From Flavobacteriales bacterium UBA5081 (GTDB lineage Bacteria; Bacteroidota; Bacteroidia; Flavobacteriales_E; Vicingaceae): a DNA stretch of 64,000 bases. Shown in pieces: positions 1-8,662 of the stretch. The notes beneath the pieces were generated by a model. That model was not told where the DNA came from and made no database searches. It was given only the letters and a program-made list of their open reading frames with translations. The number at the start of each line of letters is the position of its first letter. Position 1 is the stretch's first letter. A program made the translations under genes and the position numbers. The stretch is taken from the NCBI GenBank assembly GCA_002415785.1, contig DIAJ01000033.1, forward strand, positions 219,465 to 283,464. The letters are read 5' to 3'.

Positions 1-1489
1 CTTCTAAAATTGCTGCATTACCTAATGGCAAATGAACAGCCATCTGGTCACCGTCAAAATCGGCGTTAAATGCTGTACAAACTAGAGGGTGTAGACGGAT
101 CGCTTTTCCTTCGATTAATTTCGGCTGGAAAGCTTGAATACCTAAACGGTGAAGCGTTGGAGCACGGTTTAATAGTACAGGGTGTCCTTTCAATACATTT
201 TCAAGAATATCCCAAACTACCGGCTCTTTCTTATCTACAATTTTCTTTGCAGATTTTACAGTTTTTACAATACCACGCTCAATCAATTTACGGATGATAA
301 ATGGCTTGTAAAGCTCAGCTGCCATATCTTTTGGCAATCCACATTCGTGTAATTTCAAATCAGGACCAACCACAATAACAGAACGACCGGAGTAATCAAC
401 ACGCTTACCTAATAAGTTTTGACGGAAGCGTCCTGACTTACCTTTTAAGCTATCACTCAATGATTTTAATGCTCGGTTAGAATCTGTTTTAACAGCAGAA
501 GATTTTCTTGAGTTATCAAATAATGAATCTACTGCCTCTTGAAGCATACGCTTTTCGTTTCTCAAAATCACCTCAGGTGCTTTGATTTCCATTAAACGCT
601 TCAAACGGTTGTTACGGATAATTACTCTTCTGTATAAATCATTCAAATCTGAAGTTGCAAAACGACCTCCATCCAATGGAACTAATGGTCTCAGTTCCGG
701 TGGAATTACAGGAACTACTTTTACAATCATCCATTCAGGCTTATTTTCAATGTGTTCATTAGCCTGACGGAAAGCTTCAACTACTTGAAGTCTTTTCAAG
801 GCTTCATTTTTACGTTGTTGAGAAGTTTCTGTATTTGCCTTGTGTCTTAGTTCATAAGAAAGGCTATCCAAATCTAATCTCTTTAAACACTCAAATAAAG
901 CTTCTGCACCCATTTTAGCAATAAACTTATTAGGGTCAGAATCTTCTAAATAAGAATTTTCCTTAGGTAGAGTATCTAAAATATCTAAATACTCCTCTTC
1001 AGTTAAAAAGTCAAGATATTGTAACTCTTCTCCTTCAGGCCCTTTGGCAATCCCTGGTTGAATCACAACATAACGCTCATAATAAATGATCGTATCTAAC
1101 TTTTTAGTGGGTAAACCTAAAAGGTAACCAATTTTGTTAGGCAGTGATTTAAAGTACCAGATATGAGCAACAGGAACTACCAAATTAATGTGTCCCATTC
1201 GCTCTCTACGTACCTTTTTTTCAGTCACTTCAACACCACAGCGGTCACAAACAATTCCTTTATAACGGATACGCTTGTACTTTCCACAATGACATTCGTA
1301 ATCTTTTACCGGTCCAAAAATTCGCTCACAAAATAAACCATCGCGTTCTGGTTTATAAGTTCGGTAGTTAATGGTTTCCGGCTTCAATACTTCTCCATTA
1401 GATTTTTCCAAAATCATTTCCGGAGAAGCAAGGCTTATGGTGATTTTTGAGAACTTGCTTGTCTCATTTTTGTCTCTTCTAAAAGCCAT
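1..1489 (-). CDS. rpoC: RNA polymerase subunit beta' (partial, N-terminal 496 residues)
   Basis: This is the largest catalytic subunit of RNA polymerase, which copies DNA into RNA in the cytoplasm. The reading frame starts MAFRRDKNETS and runs off the left edge of the window. The N-terminal zinc-binding cysteines are visible (CHCGKY followed by CDRCG, about residues 70-90). The catalytic magnesium-binding motif NADFDGDQ lies at the very edge (about positions 42-66), so the window cuts just after the active site. It starts 52 bases downstream of the rpoB stop, as expected for the conserved rpoBC transcription unit. Identification is secure; the rest of the protein lies outside the window. Confidence 0.97.
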   Translation of the reverse strand, partial: MAFRRDKNETSKFSKITISLASPEMILEKSNGEVLKPETINYRTYKPERDGLFCERIFGPVKDYECHCGKYKRIRYKGIVCDRCGVEVTEKKVRRERMGHINLVVPVAHIWYFKSLPNKIGYLLGLPTKKLDTIIYYERYVVIQPGIAKGPEGEELQYLDFLTEEEYLDILDTLPKENSYLEDSDPNKFIAKMGAEALFECLKRLDLDSLSYELRHKANTETSQQRKNEALKRLQVVEAFRQANEHIENKPEWMIVKVVPVIPPELRPLVPLDGGRFATSDLNDLYRRVIIRNNRLKRLMEIKAPEVILRNEKRMLQEAVDSLFDNSRKSSAVKTDSNRALKSLSDSLKGKSGRFRQNLLGKRVDYSGRSVIVVGPDLKLHECGLPKDMAAELYKPFIIRKLIERGIVKTVKSAKKIVDKKEPVVWDILENVLKGHPVLLNRAPTLHRLGIQAFQPKLIEGKAIRLHPLVCTAFNADFDGDQMAVHLPLGNAAILE

Positions 1490-1541
1490 AATTTTTATAT
1501 TGTGTTTCTAACCTATTATTAATTAATTGAATTGAAAAAAC

Positions 1542-4500
1542 TTAAACAGACTTTTCTTCAGTTAAAGTAATATTTAAGCCCAATCCTCTCAATTCGTGCA
1601 ACAATACATTGAAAGATTCAGGTATACCTGGTGTTGGCATATTCTCACCTTTCACGATTGATTCGTATGCTTTCGCTCTACCCATTACGTCATCTGACTT
1701 AACAGTTAGAATTTCTTGCAATATGTTAGCTGCACCAAATGCTTCTAATGCCCAAACTTCCATCTCACCAAAACGCTGACCACCAAATTGAGCTTTACCA
1801 CCCAATGGTTGCTGTGTAATTAATGAGTATGGTCCGATTGAACGTGCATGCATCTTATCTTCAACCATGTGTCCTAGTTTCAGCATATAGATAATACCAA
1901 CTGTTGCAGGCTGATCGAATTGTTCTCCGGTACCACCATCGTACAATACTGTTCTACCTAACCTTGGCACTTCTGCTTTATCCGTCCACTCATTGATTTG
2001 ATCTAAGCTGGCTCCATCAAAAATTGGTGTTGCAAACTTCACTCCTAACTTTTCTCCTGCCCAACCTAAAACAGTTTCATAAATCTGTCCAAGGTTCATA
2101 CGAGAAGGTACACCCAATGGGTTAAGTACTATATCAACCGGAGTTCCGTCATCTAAAAATGGCATGTCTTCTTGACGAACAATCTTAGCAACAATACCTT
2201 TGTTACCATGACGTCCTGCCATCTTATCACCCACTTTCAATTTACGTTTCTTCGCTAAGAAAACTTTTGCCAGCTTCATAATTCCTGTTGGCAATTCGTC
2301 TCCAACGGTCAATGCATATTTTTTACGCTTATATTGTCCTTGAATCTCTGTTGCTTTCATGTTATGATTATGCAACATCGTTTTGATTACTTGGTTCAAC
2401 TCATCTGAAGTTGTCCAGTTTTTGTAATCAATAAAAGCAAAATCATCAATTCGTTGAAGAATTTTTTGCGTGAACTTCGTTCCTTTAGGAATAATCTCTT
2501 CATTGTAATAGTTGGTAATTCCTTGAGCAGTTTTACCATTAACTACCGTATACAACTTCTCAATTAATCTTTCCTTAAGTGCAGCTAGTTCTTTGCTTTC
2601 TTCTTCTTCCAGCTTAGCTAAAATATTTTTTTCTTCTGCTCTTGCTTTTCTATCTTTAACAGCGCGTTCAAAAAGCTTTTTGTCAATTACAACACCTTTT
2701 GTAGATGGTGGAACTTTCAATGAAGCATCTTTAACATCACCGGCTTTATCACCAAAGATAGCACGTAAAAGCTTCTCTTCCGGAGTTGGGTCAGACTCTC
2801 CTTTTGGAGTAATCTTTCCAATTAAAATATCTCCTTCTTGAACTTCAGCACCAATGCGAATCAAACCATTCTCATCAAGGTTCGCTGTAGCTTCTTCGCT
2901 TACATTTGGGATATCAGCAGTCAGTTCTTCAACTCCACGTTTTGTATCTCTAACTTCAAGAGAGAATTCATCTACATGGATTGAAGTAAATAAATCTTCA
3001 GAAACAACTTTCTCAGAAATCACAATCGCATCCTCAAAGTTGTAACCTTTCCACGGCATAAAAGCCACTTTAAGGTTTCTACCTAAAGCTAATTCTCCTT
3101 TTTCAGTTGCATAACCTTCACAAAGTACTTCACCTTTTTTAACCTTTTGACCTTTAGCTACAATTGGTTTAAGATTGATAACTGTACTTTGATTGGTTTT
3201 CTTGTATTTAGTAAGCTCGTAAGTTTTAGTTGGCTCGTCAAACGATACCAATTCTTCCTCTTCCGTTCTGTTATAGGTAACGATAATCTTGTTTGCATCA
3301 ACATACTCAACTACTCCGTCACCTTCAGCATTTACTAAAACACGAGAATCAATTGCAACACGACCTTCTAGACCAGTTCCAACAATTGGAGAGTCAGGTT
3401 GTAATAAAGGTACTGCTTGACGCTGCATGTTTGACCCCATCAAGGCACGGTTGGCATCATCATGCTCCAAGAAAGGAATCAATGATGCTGCAATAGATGC
3501 AATTTGGTTAGGTGCAACATCCATTAATGACACCTCCTCAGGAGCAGCCATTGGGAAATCACCCTCTAATCTTGCTTTTACTCTTTCTGCTTCAAAAGAA
3601 CCATCATCTTTAACAATTGCATTTGCTTGAGCAATTGTTTGATCATCCTCTTCTTCAGCACTTAAGTAAACAACATCCTCGTTAGATAAACCTACTTTAC
3701 CTTCTTTTACTTTTCGATAAGGAGTTTCAATAAATCCTAAGCGGTTCACTTTTGCATAAACACACAATGAAGAAATCAAACCAATGTTTGGTCCTTCAGG
3801 AGTTTCAATCGGACAAAGTCTTCCGTAGTGAGTATAGTGAACATCACGAACCTCAAAACCTGCTCTTTCTCTAGAAAGACCTCCCGGTCCTAAAGCTGAC
3901 ATTCTTCGTTTGTTTGTTACTTCAGCCAATGGATTGGTTTGATCCATAAACTGTGAAAGCTGGTTGGTACCAAAGAATGAATTAATTACAGAAGACAAAG
4001 TCTTTGCATTAATCAAATCCGCTGGCGTAAAAACCTCGTTATCTCTAACGTTCATGCGCTCTCGAATGGTTCTAGCCATACGTGCTAAACCAACTCCAAA
4101 TTGATTGTAAAGTTGTTCTCCAACCGTTCTAACACGACGGTTACTCAAGTGATCAATATCATCAACATCTGCTTTTGAGTTAATCAACTCAATCAAATAT
4201 TTAATGATAGAAATAATATCTTCTCTTGTCAGAATCTTGGTCGTTTCTTCAATGTCCAAGTCCAACTTTTTGTTAATTCTATAACGACCAACTTCTCCTA
4301 AATCGTAACGAGTTTCAGAGAAGAATAATTTGTCGATAACCCCTCTAGCCGTTTCCTCATCTGGTGGCTCAGAGTTTCTCAACTGGCGATAAATATGTTC
4401 TACCGCTTCTTTTTCTGAGTTAGAAGGGTCTTTTTGTAGTGTATTATAAATAATGGCAAAATCTGCAGAGTTCACATCCTCTTTATGAAGAATAATGGTT

Positions 4501-5381
4501 TTTGAACCTGATTCTAAAATCGGATCAACATGTTCTTTCTCTAGAACAGTTTCACGATCAATTACCACTTCATTTCGTTCGATAGAAACTACCTCACCGG
4601 TATCTTCATCAACGAAATCTTCCACCCATGTTCTTAATACACGAGCAGCTAACTTTCTACCTAAAACTCTTTTCAAACCGGCTTTGCTAACTTTTACTTC
4701 ATCAGCCAATTCGAATATATCTAAAATGTCTTTGTCAAATTCATAACCGATTGCTCTTAAAAGTGTAGTAACCGGCAATTTTTTCTTACGATCGATATAT
4801 GCATACATCACATTGTTAATGTCTGTTGCAAATTCAATCCAAGAACCTTTAAAAGGGATAACTCTTGCTGAGTATAGTTTTGTTCCATTAGCGTGTCTAG
4901 ACTGACCAAAGAACACACCAGGAGAACGGTGTAGCTGAGAAACAATAACACGTTCAGCTCCGTTAATTAAAAAAGTTCCTTTTGGAGTCATGTAGGGAAT
5001 CGTACCAAGATAAACATCTTGAACAATTGTTTCAAAATCCTCATGCTCAGGGTCTGTACAATAAAGCTTCAACTTTGCTTTTAATGGAACACTGTATGTT
5101 AATCCACGATCGATACATTCATCAATACTATATCTTGGAGGGTCAACAAAATAATCTAAAAACTCCAATACAAACTGATTACGAGCATCACTAATTGGAA
5201 AGTTTTCACTAAATACTTTATATAAACCTTCAGAATCTCTAAGATCTGGTGAAGTATCTAATTGAAAAAAATCTTGAAAAGATTGTAATTGTATATCGAG
5301 AAAATCAGGATAATCGAGTCGATTTTTGATCGAAGCAAAATTTACCCGATCTTGTATTTTTGATGTAGGTGCGTTAGCCAT
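1542..5381 (-). CDS. rpoB: RNA polymerase subunit beta
   Basis: This is the second large catalytic subunit of RNA polymerase and the usual rifampicin target. It has 1279 residues, a normal length for Bacteroidota. Recognisable blocks include the central segment GRLCPIETPEGPNIGL at about residue 525, which follows the rifampicin-binding region, and KVGDKMAGRHGNKG at about residue 1055, which contributes to the active site. The C-terminus GGQRFGEMEVWALEAFGA is typical. It lies between rplL and rpoC. A long hairpin in the 101-base gap after rplL may adjust its expression relative to the ribosomal protein genes. Confidence 0.98.
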   Translation of the reverse strand: MANAPTSKIQDRVNFASIKNRLDYPDFLDIQLQSFQDFFQLDTSPDLRDSEGLYKVFSENFPISDARNQFVLEFLDYFVDPPRYSIDECIDRGLTYSVPLKAKLKLYCTDPEHEDFETIVQDVYLGTIPYMTPKGTFLINGAERVIVSQLHRSPGVFFGQSRHANGTKLYSARVIPFKGSWIEFATDINNVMYAYIDRKKKLPVTTLLRAIGYEFDKDILDIFELADEVKVSKAGLKRVLGRKLAARVLRTWVEDFVDEDTGEVVSIERNEVVIDRETVLEKEHVDPILESGSKTIILHKEDVNSADFAIIYNTLQKDPSNSEKEAVEHIYRQLRNSEPPDEETARGVIDKLFFSETRYDLGEVGRYRINKKLDLDIEETTKILTREDIISIIKYLIELINSKADVDDIDHLSNRRVRTVGEQLYNQFGVGLARMARTIRERMNVRDNEVFTPADLINAKTLSSVINSFFGTNQLSQFMDQTNPLAEVTNKRRMSALGPGGLSRERAGFEVRDVHYTHYGRLCPIETPEGPNIGLISSLCVYAKVNRLGFIETPYRKVKEGKVGLSNEDVVYLSAEEEDDQTIAQANAIVKDDGSFEAERVKARLEGDFPMAAPEEVSLMDVAPNQIASIAASLIPFLEHDDANRALMGSNMQRQAVPLLQPDSPIVGTGLEGRVAIDSRVLVNAEGDGVVEYVDANKIIVTYNRTEEEELVSFDEPTKTYELTKYKKTNQSTVINLKPIVAKGQKVKKGEVLCEGYATEKGELALGRNLKVAFMPWKGYNFEDAIVISEKVVSEDLFTSIHVDEFSLEVRDTKRGVEELTADIPNVSEEATANLDENGLIRIGAEVQEGDILIGKITPKGESDPTPEEKLLRAIFGDKAGDVKDASLKVPPSTKGVVIDKKLFERAVKDRKARAEEKNILAKLEEEESKELAALKERLIEKLYTVVNGKTAQGITNYYNEEIIPKGTKFTQKILQRIDDFAFIDYKNWTTSDELNQVIKTMLHNHNMKATEIQGQYKRKKYALTVGDELPTGIMKLAKVFLAKKRKLKVGDKMAGRHGNKGIVAKIVRQEDMPFLDDGTPVDIVLNPLGVPSRMNLGQIYETVLGWAGEKLGVKFATPIFDGASLDQINEWTDKAEVPRLGRTVLYDGGTGEQFDQPATVGIIYMLKLGHMVEDKMHARSIGPYSLITQQPLGGKAQFGGQRFGEMEVWALEAFGAANILQEILTVKSDDVMGRAKAYESIVKGENMPTPGIPESFNVLLHELRGLGLNITLTEEKSV

Positions 5382-5423
5382 CTTGAGAAGTGATTAATTA
5401 ATAACTAGATACAAACAAGAAAG

Positions 5424-5458
5424 GGTTTAGACTCCAAGCATAGCTTGGGGTCTAAACC
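5424..5458 (-). promoter_or_regulatory. 16-bp hairpin between rplL and rpoB (attenuator or RNase processing site)
   Basis: Positions 5424-5439 pair with 5443-5458 over 16 base pairs with one G-T wobble and a three-base loop. On the transcribed minus strand it is followed by CCCTTTCTTGTTTG, a broken T tract. In E. coli the rplL-rpoB gap holds a partial terminator and an RNase III site. By analogy this hairpin probably reduces or processes transcripts entering rpoB. The pairing is seen directly; the role is inferred. Confidence 0.7.
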
Positions 5459-5482
5459 TTATGATATTAGTTGTGCGTTAAC

Positions 5483-5860
5483 TTACTTAAGCTCAACTTC
5501 AGCTCCTGCCTCTTCTAATTGTTTTTTAAGAGCTTCTGCTTCGTCTTTTGCTACACCTTCTTTAACTGGTTTTGGTGCTCCGTCAACTAATTCTTTAGCT
5601 TCTTTAAGACCTAATCCGGTAAGTTCTTTTACAAGTTTAACTACACCTAATTTAGATCCACCTGGAGCCTTCAAGATAACATCAAATTCTGATTTCTCTT
5701 CTGCTCCACCGGCTTCACCTCCACCGGCTGGTCCTGCAACTGCAACTGCAGCAGCAGCTGGTTCGATACCGTATTCTTCTTTTAAGATATCTGCTAATTC
5801 GTTTACATCCTTTACTGTCAAGTTTACTAACTCTTCAGCAAGCGCTTTTAAATCCGCCAT
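5483..5860 (-). CDS. rplL: 50S ribosomal protein L7/L12
   Basis: This is the stalk protein of the large ribosomal subunit, which recruits translation factors such as EF-Tu and EF-G. It has 125 residues with the normal three-part layout. There is an N-terminal dimerisation helix (MADLKALAEELVNL), an Ala/Gly-rich flexible hinge (about residues 37-52) and the conserved C-terminal factor-binding domain containing LKEAKELVDGAPKPVKEG. It follows rplJ by 52 bases, the expected neighbour, because L10 and L12 form the stalk complex. Confidence 0.98.
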   Translation of the reverse strand: MADLKALAEELVNLTVKDVNELADILKEEYGIEPAAAAVAVAGPAGGGEAGGAEEKSEFDVILKAPGGSKLGVVKLVKELTGLGLKEAKELVDGAPKPVKEGVAKDEAEALKKQLEEAGAEVELK

Positions 5861-5912
5861 TGTATTCTGTTTTTAATTTTTAAATTTATATGAGTTGAGA
5901 GTGCGTACAATT

Positions 5913-6434
5913 TTAATTCTCCCTTTCGGAAAGAGTTTTTACGATGCCTGCAATAGTGCTTCCTCCAGACTGTAGTGCTGAGATAACATTCTTGGTTGGT
6001 GACTGTAGCAAGGCAATAATATCTGCAATAACTTCCTCTTTGGATTTCATTGAAGCCAATGCCTCGATTTGATCGTCACCAATATAAACTGCTTCCTCTA
6101 CAAAAGCACCTTTTAATATAGGTCTATCGCTGGTCTTACGAAACTCTTTAATCAACTTTGCCGGTGCATTACCAATCTCAGCAAACATGATTGAGGTATT
6201 CCCTTTTAGAATTTCATAGAATTCATCGTAATTGCCTTCTGCATTTTCCAATGCTTTTCTGAGCAGTGTGTTCTTAACTACGTTTAAGGAAACTTCTCTT
6301 TTGTGAGCTAGTCTTCTTAGTTTAGTAGTGCTTTCTGCATCTAACTCAGAAATATCAGCTAAATAAAATATGCTATTGTCATTTAGCTTTTGAGAAAGCA
6401 TCTTTACTATTTCTTCTTTTTCTTGTCGTGTCAT
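5913..6434 (-). CDS. rplJ: 50S ribosomal protein L10
   Basis: L10 anchors L7/L12 dimers to the large ribosomal subunit. The 173-residue protein starts MTRQEKEEIV, carries the conserved NTLLRKALE segment near residue 60 and ends in a helical L12-binding tail. The gap from rplA is only 27 bases, which is too short for the long autoregulatory leader found before rplJ in E. coli, so control probably acts elsewhere in the operon. Confidence 0.97.
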   Translation of the reverse strand: MTRQEKEEIVKMLSQKLNDNSIFYLADISELDAESTTKLRRLAHKREVSLNVVKNTLLRKALENAEGNYDEFYEILKGNTSIMFAEIGNAPAKLIKEFRKTSDRPILKGAFVEEAVYIGDDQIEALASMKSKEEVIADIIALLQSPTKNVISALQSGGSTIAGIVKTLSEREN

Positions 6435-6461
6435 TTCTTCTAATTCTATCGAATGAACAAA

Positions 6462-7160
6462 TTATTCTTCTGTAAACCTTTTTGTATCAACATGAATACC
6501 TGGTGTCATCGTTCCTGAAACACAAATACTCTTAATGTAAATTCCTTTTGCTGCAGCTGGCTTAAGCTTCACAATTGTTTGGATCATCTCCAAAGCATTT
6601 TCGCGAATCTTAGCTGCGTCAAAAGAAGCTCTACCAATTGATGTATGGATAATACCGTATTTATCAACTTTAAAGTCAATTTTACCGGCCTTCACTTCAG
6701 AAACTGCTTTTGCAACATCCATAGTTACTGTACCACTTTTAGGGTTAGGCATTAAACCTCTCGGCCCTAACACTCTACCCAAAGCTCCAACCTTACCCAT
6801 TACGCTAGGCATAGTTACGATAACATCTACGTCTGTCCAACCATTTTTGATTTTTTCTACGTATTCGTCCAATCCTACGAAATCAGCACCTGCTTCTTTA
6901 GCTTCAGCTTCTTTATCAGGAGTTACCAATGCTAATACGCGAACCTCTTTACCAATGCCATGAGGCAATGAAACAGTTCCACGCACCATTTGATTGGCTT
7001 TACGAGGATCTACACCCAAACGTACGCTCAAATCAACTGAAGCATCAAAATTGGTAGTTGATAATTCCTTTACTAAAGAGGCAGCCTCTTTTAAGGTATA
7101 AAGTTTATCTTTTTCTATTTTTTCTAAAGCGGCTTTACGCTTTTTTGTCAATGTTGCCAT
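6462..7160 (-). CDS. rplA: 50S ribosomal protein L1
   Basis: L1 binds 23S rRNA at the ribosomal E-site stalk and in many bacteria represses its own rplKA messenger. The 232-residue length is normal. The signature GRVLGPRGLMPNPKSGTVT is present at about residues 128-146. It sits 28 bases after rplK in the standard rplKAJL order. Confidence 0.98.
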   Translation of the reverse strand: MATLTKKRKAALEKIEKDKLYTLKEAASLVKELSTTNFDASVDLSVRLGVDPRKANQMVRGTVSLPHGIGKEVRVLALVTPDKEAEAKEAGADFVGLDEYVEKIKNGWTDVDVIVTMPSVMGKVGALGRVLGPRGLMPNPKSGTVTMDVAKAVSEVKAGKIDFKVDKYGIIHTSIGRASFDAAKIRENALEMIQTIVKLKPAAAKGIYIKSICVSGTMTPGIHVDTKRFTEE

Positions 7161-7188
7161 AATTCTCTTTTCTTAAACCGGTTTTCGA

Positions 7189-7626
7189 TTAAAATGGTCG
7201 TTTCCCTTTTACAGTTATTCCCATGCTTCTTGCAGTTCCAGCTACCATACTCATGGCAGACTCTACTTTAAAAGCATTAAGGTCTTCCATTTTATCTTCG
7301 GCGATCTCTTTAACTTGATCCCAAGATACAGAAGCTACTTTTGCGCGATTAGGCTCTGCAGAACCGGACTTAATTTTTGCTTTTTCCATTAACTGCGTAG
7401 CAGCCGGTGGAGTTTTAATTACAAAATCAAAGGATTTATCTGCATAAACCGTAATTACAACCGGTAATACCTTTCCGGCTTTGTCTTGAGTTCTTCCATT
7501 AAATTGCTTACAGAAATCCATGATGTTAACCCCTTTCGCACCAAGTGCAGGACCAACCGGTGGAGATGGGTTTGCCGCCCCTCCTCGTATCTGTAACTTA
7601 ATAATTCCGCTTACTTCTTTAGCCAT
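7189..7626 (-). CDS. rplK: 50S ribosomal protein L11
   Basis: L11 forms part of the GTPase-associated centre of the large ribosomal subunit and is needed for stringent-response sensing of stalled ribosomes. The 145-residue protein shows the N-terminal proline-rich segment ANPSPPVGPALG (about residues 18-29) and ends in the RNA-binding domain with MVAGTARSMGITVKG. It follows nusG by 22 bases. Confidence 0.98.
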   Translation of the reverse strand: MAKEVSGIIKLQIRGGAANPSPPVGPALGAKGVNIMDFCKQFNGRTQDKAGKVLPVVITVYADKSFDFVIKTPPAATQLMEKAKIKSGSAEPNRAKVASVSWDQVKEIAEDKMEDLNAFKVESAMSMVAGTARSMGITVKGKRPF

Positions 7627-7648
7627 TTCTCGCTATGTTAAATGTCAA

Positions 7649-8197
7649 TTATGATTCTTTTTCTACTTGTAAGAAGCTTAGTTCTAATGGCTGCTTTCTT
7701 CCGAAAATCTTTACCATTACTTTAAGTTTCTTCTTTTCTTCATTAATTTCTTCAATCGTTCCGTTGAAACCATTGAATGGACCGTCGATTACCTTCACTG
7801 ATTCGCCCACAATAAATGGAATATTTAACTCTTCCTCACTTTCGGCTAGCTCATCGACCTTGCCTAAAATACGATTGACTTCAGATTGACGGAGTGGAAG
7901 CGGATCACCGCCTTTTTCTGCACCTAAAAAGCCAATTACATTGGTTGTATTTTTAATGAGGTGAGGTATTTCTCCCACCAAATCAGCTTCAATTAAAACG
8001 TATCCCGGAAAAAAACTGCGCTCTTTGCTTACTTTTTTCCCATTTCTTATCTGATAAACCTTTTCCGTTGGAATTAATACCTGACTAACGTAATCTTGCA
8101 ACCCAAGGCGATTAATTTCATCTTCGAGGTAAAGTTTTACTTTCTTTTCTTTACCGCTAATCGCTCTAACTACATACCACTTCTTATTCTCGCTCAT
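7649..8197 (-). CDS. nusG: Transcription elongation/antitermination factor NusG
   Basis: NusG binds RNA polymerase, aids elongation and couples transcription to translation or Rho. The NGN domain (KWYVVRAISGKEKKVK onward, with SFFPGYVLIE) is followed by a C-terminal KOW domain containing VKVIDGPFNGFNGTIEEI. I chose the start at 8197 (MSENKKWYVV) because family members begin there and a GAAGGA stretch lies just upstream. An in-frame ATG at 8218 would add seven residues and place the start four bases after the secE stop. Confidence 0.95.
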   Translation of the reverse strand: MSENKKWYVVRAISGKEKKVKLYLEDEINRLGLQDYVSQVLIPTEKVYQIRNGKKVSKERSFFPGYVLIEADLVGEIPHLIKNTTNVIGFLGAEKGGDPLPLRQSEVNRILGKVDELAESEEELNIPFIVGESVKVIDGPFNGFNGTIEEINEEKKKLKVMVKIFGRKQPLELSFLQVEKES

Positions 8198-8221
8198 TGT
8201 AAGATTTCCTTCAGTCATTTA

Positions 8222-8413
8222 TTAAAATAAACTGTAGATGTACTCCATTACTCTACTGAATGTTGAGTCCATCAAAAAGATTATCAGAGAAATTATAATA
8301 GAGGCAATCATTACGACAACACCACTACTTTGCAATTCAGCCCATGTAGGCCAACTCACTTTATTAAGCAGTTCGTCTGAAGATTCCTCAATGTATGTTC
8401 TTAATTTAGACAT
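8222..8413 (-). CDS. secE: Preprotein translocase subunit SecE
   Basis: SecE is the small membrane subunit that clamps SecY in the Sec translocon. The 63-residue protein has a short amphipathic N-terminal helix with the conserved VSWPTW motif and a single transmembrane segment (about residues 33-50). Single-span SecE is usual outside the Gammaproteobacteria. It lies between tRNA-Trp and nusG, the conserved order. Confidence 0.96.
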   Translation of the reverse strand: MSKLRTYIEESSDELLNKVSWPTWAELQSSGVVVMIASIIISLIIFLMDSTFSRVMEYIYSLF

Positions 8414-8429
8414 CTTTTTATTTTTCTCT

Positions 8430-8447
8430 GCACGGGTGGAAAGACTC
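8430..8447 (-). repeat. 18-nt partial copy of the tRNA-Trp 3' end
   Basis: Positions 8430-8447 repeat 8513-8530, the 3' end of tRNA-Trp plus one flanking base, with one mismatch in 18. The copies are 83 bases apart in direct orientation. The intervening DNA includes CCTGAGCGAGCGAAAGCGAG on the minus strand (8455-8474), which resembles a dispersed repeat seen in many bacteria. The duplication is seen directly; its origin is uncertain. Confidence 0.6.
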
Positions 8448-8513
8448 CCTTCGACTCGCTTTCGCTCGCTCAGGATAAACTTCTCGTCTCAGACCCCATA
8501 TTTTTATGTTTCG

Positions 8514-8586
8514 CACGGGTGGAGAGACTCGAACTCCCAGCCAATGGTTTTGGAGACCACTACTCTACCAATTGAGCTACACCCGT
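8514..8586 (-). tRNA. tRNA-Trp (anticodon CCA)
   Basis: A 73-nt cloverleaf can be folded: acceptor ACGGGTG/CACCCGT with discriminator G, anticodon stem GTGGT/ACCAT, loop CTCCAAA with anticodon CCA, and a GTTCGAG T loop. CCA is not encoded. It lies between tuf and secE, its usual place in this operon. Confidence 0.96.
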
Positions 8587-8609
8587 GTGGGTTTTTAAAA
8601 GTCAAGAAA

Positions 8610-8635
8610 AGGTATCACACCAAAGCATGACACCT
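8610..8635 (-). terminator. Hairpin after tuf, possible attenuator
   Basis: On the minus strand an 11-bp stem with three wobble pairs (8625-8635 with 8610-8620, loop of four) is followed by TTTTCTTGACTTTT. It lies between tuf and tRNA-Trp. Because the downstream genes presumably depend on read-through, it is more likely a partial terminator or processing site than a full stop. Confidence 0.5.
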
Positions 8636-8662
8636 TCCCTTTTCCTTTATATCATATATTGA

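Noticed and set aside
5445..5876. 143-codon plus-strand frame opposite rplL
   Set aside because: It is antisense to a certain ribosomal protein gene; its Ser/Ala-rich translation is a mirror of the L12 hinge codons.
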